Of a stretch of DNA of 64,000 nucleotides, positions 35,399 through 48,108 are shown piece after piece (the first letter of the stretch is position 1; each line of letters starts with the position of its first letter). The notes under the pieces were generated by a model. It saw only the letters and a list, made by a program, of their open reading frames with translations. It ran no database searches and was not told where the DNA came from. The position numbers and the translations under genes are program-made. Source of the stretch: Erodium maritimum. Taxonomy: Eukaryota > Streptophyta > Magnoliopsida > Geraniales > Geraniaceae. The stretch is taken from positions 23,129,432 through 23,193,431 of the forward strand of contig OY997592.1 in NCBI GenBank assembly GCA_963921825.1, in the 5' to 3' direction.

Positions 35399-36421
35399 TT
35401 ACTGAAGTTGTTGGGGAACGAAATGATAGTAAATTTCTATGTGTTTCGTCTGTTCATGGAAGACTGGATTCGACACAATGTGTATGGTTGTGTGATTGTC
35501 ACGGAAGAGTGGATCAGTAATATGGTGAGGTACCTGGAGGTTAGTGAGGAGCTGGCATAGCCAAACTATTTCTCTGATGGTTGTCACCATAGCTCTATAT
35601 TCGACCTCTGTTGACGAACAAGATACTTCAGTTTGCTTTTTAGACCGCCAAGTAATTGGAGATGACCTGAGGAACATTATATATGCGGTGGTTGATTTCC
35701 GTGTATTAAGGCATCCTGCCCAATCAACATCACCATATGCCTGTAAGGTGAGAGTATTGTCAGCCGAGAAGAGAAACCCTTGTCGCAGAATGCTTTTGAG
35801 GTAGCAGAGGACATGAAAGGCGGCGTCCAGGTGAGGTTGGCGAGGAGCATGTAGAAACTGGCTCAAAATGTGAATCGCATAGCGGATGTCGGGTCGCGTA
35901 ATAGTCAAATACAGCAAACATCCGACTAGACAACGATATTGACCACTATCCTGAAAAAGGGGTCTAGTATCTATCGAGAGTCTATGTTGTTGAGTGAGTA
36001 GAAAAGATGCTGATTTACAAGCTAGTGAGTCCACTATCAACCAAGATGTCGATGGTGTATTTTCTCTATGAGAGAACGATCCCTGAAGTTGAACGAGCTA
36101 CTTCGAGACCCAAGAAGTATTTTAAGGTTCCTAAACCCTTGATCTTGAACTGGTGGTCCAAATGGTTCTTGAGTTGTTGAATGCGAGGTAAATTTGTACT
36201 GGTTATAAAGAAATCATCCATATAAATGAGCATGACTAATAATGAGCCAGGTGTAGTGAAAGTAAAGAGAGAGCGATCAACAATTAATGGTTTGTAACCA
36301 AGTGAGATGATGGATTTTGTGAAATTTTGGTACCAGTTCCGGGATGCCTGTTTGAGGCCATAAAGCGACAAACCCGATGCTCCTTTTGCTTAGAGAATCC
36401 CTTTGGAACCTTTATGTAAAC
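35399..36421 (-). pseudogene. Copia RT (C-terminal part) and RNase H remnant, copy 1
   Basis: Minus-strand frames code the C-terminal RT palm (MSLYGLKQASRNWYQNFTKS; catalytic LIYMDDFFITS, about 36220; KYFLGLEVARS) and RNase H (GYVDWAGC-type segment near 35690 and CSSTEVEYRAM). One in-frame break near 36050 separates RT from RNase H. The style (KYFLGLEVARS, LSQRKYT) suggests the Ale/Retrofit group. The fragment ends at the TSD taaac (36417-36421), where the Tekay LTR is inserted. Its N-terminal half resumes at 62079. A near-identical copy lies at 45876-46708. Confidence 0.9.
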
Positions 36422-39400
36422 TTTAAGAACCGCTCCCGGTCGATCCCGGTAGAACCAGTGAATTCTAGGCAAGTTTGACTTTCAGCCGGAAAAGTCAGCC
36501 GCTGGCTTAGGAAGCCATTCGGGACCTTTCCGGGGCCCAAAAAGCTTAGCCGACATCACGGTTAGCTTAGTTGGGCCGTTTCCTTCAGTTTGGCTGTAAT
36601 ATTGGTTAGGTCAAATTTCGGTCAAACTTGGACTTTATATCGGTTATTTTCCGATAAAATCTTGGAAAGCTGGAATTTAATTAAGTGGAAGTGACCCCAC
36701 ATGACACTTGTCATGTTTGGCTTGGAGGATGAAAAAGGAGCGTCAATTGACTCTTATACCCTCCCAACTTACCTTTAAGGGGATAGGACCTTAAGGGCTT
36801 TTTGGTAATTGGACAAAATAGGTCATTTAAAGCAACATGAGCACACAACTCAGCTCATTCCTTATTGTTGCAGCCGAAAATCACAAGGGAGAAGAGGAGA
36901 AGAGCTCATTTCTTGAGGAAGAAGAAAGGACGGAAAACTAACATTTGGAGCTTGTTCTTAGTCCTTTTGCCTCTATTTTCCTTCCATCTTCATCATCTCA
37001 CCTTCGTAGAGGTATGGATGCTCTCAACTCTTCATTTCATCTACTCTCCAATTTGGGTTTTTGTGGGTTTTTGACTTGAAGTTGAAGAACTAGTTTTTGG
37101 GTTGTTGCTTGGAGAAGAAGTAGTGAAGTAGGTTGCTTGGATTGTGTTTTTGGTTGAAGTTTTGATGAACCCATTGAGGGTGTTGTTGTTTGGAGACTTT
37201 TGATGAACATTTTGGAGTTAGAAGGACTTGGAAATGTGGTTTTTGATTTGATTTTCATGAAACTCGAGCTGGGGAAGAAAGGGGGAGAACCTGGACTGGT
37301 TCGCTACGGAGCGTGACCCGGACCGGGCCCTGTGCCGGCACGGCAGGCCGCACGGAACGGGCCAGGTACCGGCACGGCGTGCTGCGCGGAACGGGCGTGA
37401 GTCCGGCACGGAACCTCGCACGGTCCGTGTCAGACTCCGGGCCAGTGGGCCAGTGCGCCGCACTGTCCGTGCTGGTTACCGAGCCGGTTTGTGACACGGT
37501 CCGTGCCAGATTCCGGCACGACCTGTGCTACGGTCAGGGCCACCTTCCGGATCAGACCTCCAGATCCAAAAACCCTTCCTTTTAGCCCATTTCGATTTCT
37601 AGATCACTTCTTTGACCTTGTTTCCTTTGCTTGAGGGTTGTTCTATAAATTTTGGTTGAGGAACACTCCATTGGAGTACTAATTTTGGTATTGTTATGGT
37701 CCAAGACCGTGAGCCCGAGCTCAAGAGAAGGAAAGGCCTTGGACCCGAGCTAGAGAGACGAAGATCACTCCGGAACTCGTGTGAAGAACGGAGGAGGGAC
37801 TAACCGGCTTTACAGCAGAGTTTTAGAGGAAGACCACAAGGTAGGGAAAGTCCTAACTACTCGAGTATTTCATTACTAGTATGCCTATTAGGTTAATAAA
37901 ATCGGAAAGGTCATAGAATTGCATATAGGATGCGAATAACTAGAATAATCGTCTTTCAATTACTAATAACCGGATGTGTCTAGTATGCATGCATATGATG
38001 AGAATAACTAGTGTAACTCGCTTTCAATACTTGGGATTTGTTTTACTGGTAGAGAGGCCGTGATGAGCCCTCAGATTAGTTGTTGTGCTAGGTTCACATG
38101 CTTGGTTGCTTAGTTTGGATAAGATAAGAGTCTAACGAAACTAGCTAAATCGTATGCTTGATTGATTGATTGAATGTTTACATGATTGGTTGATTGATTG
38201 AATGTTGTATGATTGAATGCTTGAACGGATGATCGAGTATGACTGGTTGTACCAAGGGGTATGATCATGTGATCGATGGACCGATGGATCGTGACAGGTA
38301 AGTATAACGGTAAGTGTAAGGATTGAATGAATGTCTTTGGTGTGTTGTGGTGAAAGTGTGATTCGATAAGCGTTGGTTGGTTGATGTGTTATGGTGTGTT
38401 CCCTTGTTCTTATTCTTAAAATGTTTGGTTGTTCGGTATGGTACTTAAACCGGGGGGGGGGGGGGGGGTAATCCGGTGGTGTTATAGTCGTAGGTGTTGG
38501 CAGATCCTGTGGGATAATGGTTGGTTATTGAACCCTGCGGGGCATTGGTTACTAGAGCCTGCGGGCATTGATTATTGGACCCTGCGGGGCATTGATTACT
38601 GGAGCCTGCGGGCATTGATTATTGGACCCTGCGGGGCATTGATTTCGGAGCCTGCGGGCAATTGGATGGTTACCCTGCGGGGAAATGGTTACTTGTGGTT
38701 TCACCCAAGTGTATGCGTCCTACGGGAGCACTACCTTGGTTCCCTATGACATATGGTCCTTTGGAGGCATTTCCGAGAATTCCGACGATGAGCGTCCCCT
38801 TGGGATGGTTTTCGGTGCCCCGATGTATGTGCCTCCTCTGGACCGAGGGAAAATCTGATATGATATCGGTACTTCGGTGGATTGGAATATGGGAACCGAT
38901 GTGACACCAGAATCTATCCGTGGATCGGAGGCTTGGGAAAGCAAGTGGTTAGTGTGTTATTAATTGTTCCCATTTTAGTAGTTATGATACGTTTATAGGA
39001 TTTTTCATTGATCTTTTTAAGTTATTGCTATCTTTAAGAATATGGAACTTTTCTCATTCATTATGAATATTAGCGTTCCATTGTTTAATAGTATTTAAAG
39101 TGTTACTAGCATTTCATTGTTAATCATATTTAAATCGTTAATTGCGTTATCTTGTTAAAGCACTTTTATTATTGATCTAAAGGTTGAGTTGTTTACGATT
39201 TTTTCTACTGAGCGTAAGCTCACCCCTATGGTTTTCTGACTGTTTTTACAGGCGTACCTGATGTCTAGTGAGTTCGAGGCTCGGGAGCTTCTGGATGTCT
39301 TGGGGATTTTTATAGAGTTGTGTTGGTCAGTTGTACTAAACACTATTTATCTTACTATTTATGTTGAGCTTTGACTCATATTTGAAGTTTTCGGATTATT

Positions 39401-39524
39401 TATTTACCAGTATTTGAGGGAGTTTATTTGAAATTATTGAAGGATTTATCAATTGTTTATTATCTTTCTATTATTAACTCAGGTCATGTCTCGAGTCCGG
39501 TCAAACCAGATTTGGGGCGTGACA
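36422..39524 (+). repeat. 5' LTR of the Tekay-type element
   Basis: A 3103-bp LTR starting tttaagaaccgctcccgg (the canonical TG has mutated to TT; sister copies start TGTAAGAACC) and ending ...tttggggcgtgaca. It contains a GC-rich block of cggcacgg-type repeats (37310-37560), an 18-G run (about 38451) and a tandem array (38530-38690). It is nearly collinear with the LTR at 46709-62078. Confidence 0.92.
38530..38690 (+). repeat. ~47-bp tandem repeat in the Tekay LTR
   Basis: About three units of ccctgcggggcattgattac plus tggagcctgcgggcattgat. The equivalent array in the second LTR copy lies at 61083-61240. Confidence 0.85.
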
Positions 39525-39527
39525 ATT

Positions 39528-39543
39528 TGGTATTAGAGCCTGG
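39528..39543 (+). promoter_or_regulatory. tRNA-Met primer-binding site
   Basis: tggtattagagcctgg, three bases after the LTR end, differs by one base from the initiator tRNA-Met complement over its first 13 bases. It sets the plus orientation of the element. Confidence 0.9.
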
Positions 39544-40865
39544 TTTCATTTGAAACGGGTTTTAAATTTTAAACTTGTTTTCAAAACCTCGGGCCAACCT
39601 CAATTAGGTGGGTAGAGTTAGGAGGTCTAAGTCGTTGTACTCAGTGACGCAAGTTGAAGATACTTGATGCGTAGAGTGGGAACGACACTAGTCTTGATTG
39701 TTCAATATTGCTTAAGTTTGAATCTCTTTGTTATGATGGCTACTTTGCTTGATTGGTATCCTTACCCTATGGAATGTAAGATACAGTGATCGGTGAAGCC
39801 GAACGGTTGAGATCGGTATTGGGTTAACGAGCAATGATCGAACCGTTATAAAGTGGTTGTTGAGTAAATTATATTGTTAAGTGTGTTACCGCCGTGGTTG
39901 GTCGTTCCATGATTGATGGGGTTGAAGTGTTGACTTATTGAAGTGTTGACTTATCGAAGGGTGACTTATTGAAGTATTGACTTCTTGACTTATTGAAGGG
40001 TTAAAATGTTGAGGTGTTGAATTGTTGGATTGATGACTTGGTTAAGATGATGACCGTTATTTAAAGAATTAAAGTTGAAATGATGATCCATTGAGATACC
40101 ATTTGAGAGAAGAGTAGAACTCGAGTACTCTTGCACTCTCTTTAATTGTGTTTTGTACTTGCGGAGCATGAGAACTCTATATGCTGATTGTGTTGTGTAT
40201 TTTACGGAGCATGAGGACTCTTTATATTGAATACCTTGTGAAAATTTAATTGGTAATTGACCCGCTTAAGCGGAGGGTTAGTGGAAAATACGAATAGGTC
40301 ATGTCGAATTTTCCGTAGAACTGAAATGTTTGCACTATCACGGGTTGACTCAGGGGCGCCACTGTAATCGAACGTGATGGTTGGATGTCAAGTGGTTACA
40401 ACGAGATTCGGGGACGCCTGAATCGGGTTGTAACGACGCGAGATCGACATGAATGTTTTGATTAAAGATAAGGAGTTTAAGAAGAGAATGAAAACTTACG
40501 AGAAGAGTTTAAGACTTTATCTTTTCAAACTCGTTGCATTGCATTTTGAACCCCAAGAAATGGGAAAATACCCGACTGAGACGTTTACCGGTCTGGTATG
40601 TTGCTGTGTGATTGTGTGATCTGTGCCTCCTGTGGGAGTTGGTTGCATTACTTTCTTGATGTGTGAGACGCACGAGGTGCGGACTTCCTTGTCTATATAA
40701 GTACTATCTATATGACTTATCTACATATCATTGATCCAGTTAGGATCCTTCGAGACGCATGAGAACGTCCCTTTTGCTTGAATCGATTCGATTGTGTTAA
40801 ACTGAGTTACAAACTGTACGTATAACTGCAGCGATCCTACGAGATGTCTCGTGTTTATGTTCTAA
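39544..40865 (+). other. Untranslated leader of the Tekay-type element
   Basis: 1.3 kb of non-coding sequence between the primer site and gag, with a patch of short gacttattgaag-type repeats (about 39930-40020). A possible original start codon (ATG at 40844) is in a different frame from the rest of gag. Confidence 0.6.
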
Positions 40866-43800
40866 GAGGTACCAGGAGCCGCCCAACTGTGGGGCAGAGC
40901 CAGTCACCAGCCGTTGGACTGGCAGGGGCAAGCAGGTTCCCAGGGTGCTGCTCCCACAGAGCACCAGAGCTTTGAGGATGGACCGTCAGGGTCACCAACT
41001 AGAGCTACACCAGTTGCAGAGCCGACTCAGGCGACCCCTATTGATGAGGTGGTTCGCGCAGTGCTAGAAGCGCTCAACGCTCAGCAGGAGACCGCAGCAC
41101 CGGCGTCAGAGCCCGTGCCTGCTACCGAGACAGTCGCTGTCGAGAGGCCAGGTCAGATGGATGGCTACACGTCACAGACTCTCCATGATTTCCGTAGGTT
41201 GGGTACACCGACTTTTTCTGGGAGTGATGACTCCAAGGCAGCAACTATATGGTTGGAGCGGATTACTCGCAACCTTGACACGTCTGGAGTTTCTGAGGGA
41301 CGTTTGAGAGTCTCTTTCTCCAGCTTCCAGCTTGAGGGTGAGGCTTATTACTGGTGGCAGTCGGTGCAGACTTGAGTTGGTGAGGATTTTCAGCTTTTCA
41401 GTCGACTGTTCCTGGAGCAGTACTTCCCTCGATCGGTTCGAGATGATAGACACCAGTAGTTCCTAGAGCTGCGGTAGAGGGGGATGACAATTTCTGAGTA
41501 TGCGGCTAGGTTCTTATCCTTGTCCCGCTTTGCACCCGAGATGGTGCAGACTGAGGAGAGTCGTTGCAGGCGTTTCGAGCCTGGGCCCATCCCTTCGATT
41601 GCCGATCGGATTATTGCTTTGAGGACAGAGGTGTACTCTACTTTGGTAGACCAGGCCTTAGCAATGGAGAGACATTTTCGAGAGACCGCCAGGGCGCGAG
41701 ATGTCAGGCCGAGGCCGAGTGGATTCCTCAGACCGTCCGAGGGATGTGATGCGAGGCGACAGAGGACTTTTGGGTCTTTCCAGCCTCAGTTTCAGCAGAA
41801 TGGCATGCGCAGAGGAGCGATAGTGGTGTCAGTTGGACCTGCCCTGCTGTCACAGTTCTGCCCAGTGTGTAGACAGCAGGGGCACTTAGCCAGAGACTGC
41901 CCGAGGAGCTGAGGACTCGTAGAGCGGCACGTGGATCGCCCACAGGGGTTTGGCGAGAGACAGCGGGTTGATGAGCGGACTTGTTACCAGTGCGGTCGAC
42001 AGGGGCACATTTCATCTACTTGTCCTGATCGGGTTGGAGTTGCACCTCCACCGGGACCCCAGTAGGCACAGCCTCGTCAGGCACCTCCCGGCCGACCACG
42101 ACAGGCACAGCAGCAGAGAGCTCCGCGTCAGGCGGTGGGAGCAGTAGCCCCGAGACAGCAGGCTAGGCCTCAGCAGCAGGTGGCACTACCACCACCACCG
42201 AGAGGAGGACCACCGGCACGACAGGGCCGAGTGTATGCACTCACGGATGCTAGAGCTGAGAGACAGTACGCCGGCCATGAGGCCACACATGGTACGTGTT
42301 TACTTTTTAATTCGTGGGCATCTTTTTTGTTCGACATTGGTGCCTCCCATTCGTTTATTTCTACTTCTTTTGCTCGTTCTTTGGGTTTGAGGGTGGAGTT
42401 CCTTAGTAGACCGCTATGTCTTGAGACCCCAGTTACGGGGGAGGTAGTGTTGGATACTGTTTGCCGAGATTGTGAGGTACGAGTCTACCCCTTCGTTGGT
42501 GATCTACTCATTCTGGAGATGACCGCTTTCGACGTGATCCTTGGGATGGATTGGCTTGCGAGATATCAGGCGACGATCGATTGCTATCGACGTCAGGTGA
42601 CAGTGAGGTCAGGTGACAGAGTTATTACTTGTGTTTTGGGTAGCAAGAGCGGAGTTTTTTTGTCCGCCTTGACTACGGGAGCAGAGACTGAGGTTATGCG
42701 GGATAGAAGAGACCTACCGAGAGTAGTGTGTGAGTTTCCGGATGTGTTTCCGGAAGAACTCTCAGGTTTACCGCCAGCGCGCGAGTTAGAGTTCCGGATC
42801 GACTTGATCCCAGGCACCGCACCGATCTCGATGACACCATATCGGTTTGCGCCAACTGAGTTAGTCGAGTTGAAGCGACAACTCGAAGAGTTGCAGGGGA
42901 AGGGTTTCATCTGCCCTAGTGTTCCTCCGTGGGGAGCACCCGCCCTCTTCGTGAAGAAGAAGGGTGGCGCCTTGAGAATGTGCATCGATTACCGGAAGTT
43001 GAACCGAGTTACAGTAAAGAACCGTTATCCGATGCCGAGGATCGACGACCTGTTCGATCAACTGAGGGGAGCGACATGCTTCTCCAAGATTGATCTAAGA
43101 TCAGGCTACTATCAGTTGAGGGTCCGAAAGGAGGATGTGGAGAAGACCGCATTCCGGACACGGTACGTACACTTTGAGTTTCTAGTGATGCCGTTCGGAT
43201 TGACGAACGCGCCAGCAGCCTTCATGGATTTGATGAATGGCATGTTCAGACCGTACCTGGACCAGTTTGTCGTAGTTTTTGTTGACGACATCTTGATTTA
43301 CTCGCCTAGTGAAGAGGCACATGAGGAGCACTTAAGGATTGTATTAACTTTGTTACGTACTCACCAGCTGTACAGAAACCTGGAGAAGTGCGAGTTCTGG
43401 CTCGCAGAGGTGAAATTCCTCGGACATGTGGTGTCCCGAGATGGTATCTTGGTCGACCCAGCGAAGGTCGATGCAGTTTCGAAGTGGGCGAGGCCCAAGA
43501 ATGTGTTTGAGATCCGTAGCTTTCTGGGATTGGCAGGATATTATCGACGCTTTGTTCAGGACTTCTCACGTTTGGCTGCACCTATGACAACATTGACTCG
43601 CAAGGGAGCAGAGTTCCTTTGGACTAGTGAGTGTGAGCACTCCTTCTCCGAGCTAAAGGCTTGATTGACTACCGCTCCAGTGTTGATTGTTCCGGAGCGA
43701 GGAGTAGGTTATGATGTGTATTGTGACGCCTCAGGCGAGGGACTAGGTTGTGTTTTGATGCAGTCCGGGAAGGTAGTTGCTTATGGCTCGAGATAGTTGA

Positions 43801-45614
43801 AGGTACATGAGCGCAACTACCCGACCCATGATCTAGAGCTGACAGCAGTAGCATTTGCGTTGAAGAGTTGGAGACACTATTTGTACGGTGAGCAGTTCAG
43901 AGTGTTCTCGGATCACAAGAGCCTCAAGTACATTTTCTCCCAACGCGACCTGAACATGCGCCAAAGGCGATGGATGGAGTTACTTGAGGAGTACGACTTT
44001 GAGCTCCTCTATCATCCGGGCAAGGCGAATGTCGTCGCCGATGCTTTGAGTAGGAAGTCGACTCATTGCGTGGCTAGCATGGATGTCCGAGAGTGGGACA
44101 TGCTGGAGGAATTGAGCTCTTTCAGACTTGAGCTAGAGGAGGTCACATATGGTATGGCTTTATGTGCATTAGTGGCTCAACCCACGTTAGTTGCTCGGGT
44201 GCGAGAGGCACAGACCGAGGATGCCGAGACGGCAGAGATTCGTGAGAGATTGGTCGACGGTGATGATGTCGAAGGTTGGGAGTTGGGTACTGATCAGAGT
44301 CTTCGCTATAGAGGTCGATTGCTCGTGCCGCGAGGGTGTAGGGACACGGTGTTGAGAGAGTGTCATCACTCCCGTCTTGTCGTGCACCCAGGTGGCACCA
44401 AGATGTATCGAGGCATCTGACGACAGTTTTGGTGGAGCAGGATGCGTAGGGCAGTCGCAGATTTTGTTTCGAGGTGCCTCACCTGTCAGCAGGTGAAAGC
44501 GGAGCATCAGTGTCCCGCTGGCTTACTACAGCCTTTACCGATCACCGAGTGGAAGTGGGAGCATGTTACTATGGATTTTGTATGTGGACTACCGAGGTTG
44601 CCTAAGGGGCACGATGCTATATGGGTTGTGGTTGACCAGCTGACCAAGTCGGCACACTTTCTAGCTATGCGGATGATCGATACGGTAGACGTGTTGAGTT
44701 GGCTATACGTCAGGGAGATTATTCTTCTTCACGGGGTACCGGTGTCAGTTGTATCTGATAGGGACCCTCGCTTCACATCCAGATTCTGGGAGAGCCTACA
44801 GAAGGCATTGGGGATTGAGGTGCTGCTGAGTACAGCTTACCATCCTCAGATAGATGGACAGTCAGAGCGCACCATACAGATTTTGGAGGACATGCTTCGA
44901 GCTTGTGTGCTAGACTTTTGGGGATCATAAGAGGATCACCTACCTTTGGCAGAGTTCGCTTACAACAGCAGTTATCAGTCTAGCATTGGGATGGAACCAT
45001 TTGAGGCTTTGTACGGCAGACCATATAGGTCGCCGGTGTGTCGGGCCGAGGTAGGGGATCGGAGTTTACTTGGACCAGATATGGTCAGAGAGACGACCGA
45101 GAAGGTCGCTTTGATTAGAGAGCGGTTGAAGAACGCATAGAGTCGTCAGAAGAGCTATGCAGATAGACGTCGCAGGCCACTTGAGTTCTCGGCCGGAGAC
45201 CACATATTTCTGAGGGTGAGCCCGAAGAAGGGCCTACTTCGGTTCAACCGCGGTGGAGGACAGCTGTCACCGCGCTTCATTGGGCCATTTGAGATCTTGG
45301 ATAGAGTTGGAGCCGTAGCTTATCGGTTAGCTTTGCCACCGCAGCTTGGTAACTTGCATAACGTTTTCCATGTGTCCCAACTACGGAAGTACAAGGCAGA
45401 TCCCTCTCACGTTATCGAGTGGGCAGACATCGAGGTAGCCGATGATGTCTCTTATGAGGAGCAGCCCGTCAGGATTGTGGATACGGGAGAGAAGGTCCTG
45501 CGGAAGACTATTATACCTCTGGTTCGAGTGCAATGGAAGCACCAGGGAGTCGACTCGACCTGGGAGCGAGAGGACGAGATCCGAGAGAAGTACCCCCACC
45601 TGTTCGATCTTTGA
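40866..45614 (+). pseudogene. Tekay-type gag-pol polyprotein with ten stop codons
   Basis: From about 40866 to 45614 one frame carries everything. Gag has two CCHC zinc knuckles (CPVCRQQGHLARDC at about 41860; CYQCGRQGHISSTC at about 41985). The protease reads [10 protein letters not shown], so the usual Thr is Ile. RT shows [16 protein letters not shown] and the catalytic [10 protein letters not shown] (about 43280). RNase H (DASGEGLGCVLMQ), integrase (TMDFVCGLP, SDRDPRFTSRFW, DGQSERTIQ) and a C-terminal chromodomain (VQWKHQGVDSTWEREDEI) follow. Stops lie near 41373, 41457, 41472, 41910, 42063, 43662, 43794, 44418, 44928 and 45138. No frameshift is apparent after the N terminus. In life this would make capsid, replicate the element and target heterochromatin through the chromodomain. 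It is inactive now. Confidence 0.93.
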
Positions 45615-45648
45615 GGTACTTTTGCTTTTAATTTCGAGGACGAAATTC

Positions 45649-45660
45649 TTTTAAGGGGGG
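45649..45660 (+). promoter_or_regulatory. Polypurine tract of the Tekay-type element
   Basis: ttttaagggggg lies just before the 3' LTR start (tgtaagaaccgctcccgg at 45666), preceded by the typical gaggacgaaattc context of plant chromoviruses. Confidence 0.85.
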
Positions 45661-45665
45661 TAGAT

Positions 45666-45875
45666 TGTAAGAACCGCTCCCGGTCGAACCGGTGATTTCT
45701 AGGCAAGTTTGACTTTCGGCCGGAAAAGTCAATCGATGGCTCAGGAAGCCATTCGGGACCTTTCTGGGGCCCAAAAATCTTAGCCGACATCACGGTTAGC
45801 TTAGTTGGGCCGTTTCCTTCAGTTTGGCTGTAATATTGGTTAGGTCAAATTTCGGTCAAATTTCGGGCCGTTTCA
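45666..45875 (+). repeat. Truncated 3' LTR and recombination junction
   Basis: The first ~197 bp match the Tekay LTR (with a short indel relative to both full LTRs). The match then stops at about 45862. Thirteen bases (45863-45875, tcgggccgtttca) follow, containing gggccgttt, which also occurs about 50 bp upstream in the same LTR. The copia sequence starts at 45876. Confidence 0.88.
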
Positions 45876-46708
45876 ATAGCTCTATATTCGACCTCTGTTG
45901 ACGAACAAGATATTTCAGTTTTCTTTTTAGATCGCCAAGTAATTGGAGATGACCTGAGGAACATTATATATGCGGTGGTTGATTTCCGTGTATTAAGGCA
46001 TCCTGCCCAATCAACATCACCATATGCCCGTAAGGTGAGAGTATTGTCAGCCGAGAAGAGAAACCCTTGTCTCAGAATGCTTTTGAGGTAGCGGAGGACA
46101 TGAAAGGCGGCGTCCAGGTGAGGTTGGCCAGGAGCATGTAGAAACTGGCTCAAAATGTGAATCGCATAGCGGATGTCGGGTCGCGTAATAGTCAAATACA
46201 GCAAACATCCGACTAGACAACGATATTGACCACTATCCTGAAAAAGGGGTCTAGTATCTATCGAGAGTCTATGTTGTTGAGTGAGTAGAAAAGATGCTGA
46301 TTTACAAGCTAGTGAGTCCACTATCAACCAAGATGTCGATGGTGTATTTTCTCTGTGAGAGAACGATCCCTGAAGTTGAACGAGCTACTTCGAGACCCAA
46401 GAAGTATTTTAAGGTTCCTAAACCCTTGATCTTGAACTGGTGGTCCAAATGGTTCTTGAGTTGTTGAATGCGAGGTAAATTTGTACTGGTTATAAAGAAA
46501 TCATCCATATAAATGAGCATGACTAATAATGAGCCAGGTGTAGTGAAAGTAAAGAGAGAGCGATCAACAATTAATGGTTTGTAACCAAGTGAGATGATGG
46601 ATTTTGTGAAATTTTGGTACCAGTTCCGGGATGCCTGTTTGAGGCCATAAAGAGACAAACCCGATGCTCCTTTTGCTTAGAGAATCCCTTTGGAACCTTT
46701 ATGTAAAC
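45876..46708 (-). pseudogene. Copia RT/RNase H remnant, copy 2 (duplicate)
   Basis: Collinear without indels with 35589-36421 (constant offset 10,287) and differing by only scattered substitutions. It includes the same YMDDFFITS catalytic segment and ends at the same taaac (46704-46708) before an LTR start. The shared insertion junction shows this is a duplication of genomic DNA and not an independent insertion. Confidence 0.93.
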
Positions 46709-48108
46709 TGTAAGAACCGCTCCCGGTCGATCCCGGTAGAACCAGTGAATTCTAGGCAAGTTTGACTTTCGGCCGGAAAAGTCAGCCGCTGGCTCAGGAA
46801 GCCATTCGGGACCTTTCCGGGGCCCAAAAAGCTTAGCCGACATCACGGTTAGCTTAGTTGGGCCGTTTCCTTCAGTTTGGCTGTAATATTGGTTAGGTCA
46901 AATTTTGGTCAAACTTGGACTTTATATCGGTTATTTTCCGATAAAATCTTGGAAAGCTGGAATTTAATTAAGTGGAAGTGACCCCACATGAAACTTGTCA
47001 TGTTTGGCTAGGAGGATGAAAAAGGAGCGTCAATTGACTCTTATGCCCTCCCAACTTATCTTTAAAGGGATAGCACCTTTAGGCCTTTTTGGTAATTGGA
47101 CAAAATAGGTCATTTATGTTGGAATTCTAGGGAGCAAAGCACAGCGGAAAATAAAAAGATTTCCCTAGAATAGCCTCAGGATCCATGTAATTCCGAGTAA
47201 ACCAACAAAAAAAATTAAAGGAGAGATTACCTCTTTCAATTTTTCAGCTTGGTTCGAGACAGGGACCAACTTTCAGCTCATATATTTCAGCAACGAACCG
47301 TTGGAATGAAAATCCCTCCGGTCAGATAGAAGACCAACATGCGTAGAACGTTCACTCCAAAAATCAGCAAGACCGGACCTCGGATGAACCTCCGATCGAG
47401 CTCTTTACAGTGGCTGGTCGGACAGAATCCGGGCAGAAAAATCTGCCCAGATTTTTCTTCTTTTGTTGCAAACAAAAAACACCGAAACAAATGGATTTGA
47501 CTTGAGTCTCCAAGACGCCTACGTATCCTCTTGGAGGAATCAAAGCCACGTAGTTCTTGAACAATCCTTCCCAAAATCGTTTGTGTGCTAGCACAAGATG
47601 AAGAGCACTTCTTCCTCTCTCTTTTCTCTCTACTCGTTTTTCTCTCTACACTTTGAGAACCATTCTCAACACAATCTTGAGAAAAATCTGATTTTTCTCT
47701 ACACTTGCATGCTTATATAACCCAACATGACCACACTTATTTTATTTGGAAAAACCCAACACTTGGACTTCCAACTTGGACAAGAGTCTCAGTTAGGTTT
47801 TGCATGCTTACTATTCCTAAACATGACTCCACTAAGTCATTTCAAGCAAGTCCAACTCTTGGACTTTCTTTTATGACAAGTGTCTTATTTTAGGAGTAGT
47901 GGTCATGCAAAAATACCCTCTTTAAATTTCACAAATTCAAGAGTCATTTTTGCATTTCAATTGCCCAACATAATCTTCATTATATTGGCAATTCGAAAAA
48001 CGAGTTTAATGAATAAATAAATATTATATCAAATATAATATATTATTTTATTCACTTAATGGACTTCCAAAGTCCAACACAATTTTGGGCTTGTTGTTAG
48101 GTGTGACC

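Larger units (their letters stand above)
36422..45862 (+). mobile_element. Tekay/Del-type Ty3 chromovirus with truncated 3' LTR
   Basis: The element consists of a 5' LTR (36422-39524), tRNA-Met primer site, leader of about 1.3 kb, gag-pol frame (40866-45614), polypurine tract and the first ~200 bp of a 3' LTR (45666-45862). Domain order (gag with two zinc knuckles, protease, RT, RNase H, integrase, chromodomain) and a 3.1-kb LTR place it in the Tekay/Del group. It sits in a copia element with taaac at the left junction. The matching taaac lies at 62079-62083, behind the second LTR. Confidence 0.93.
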
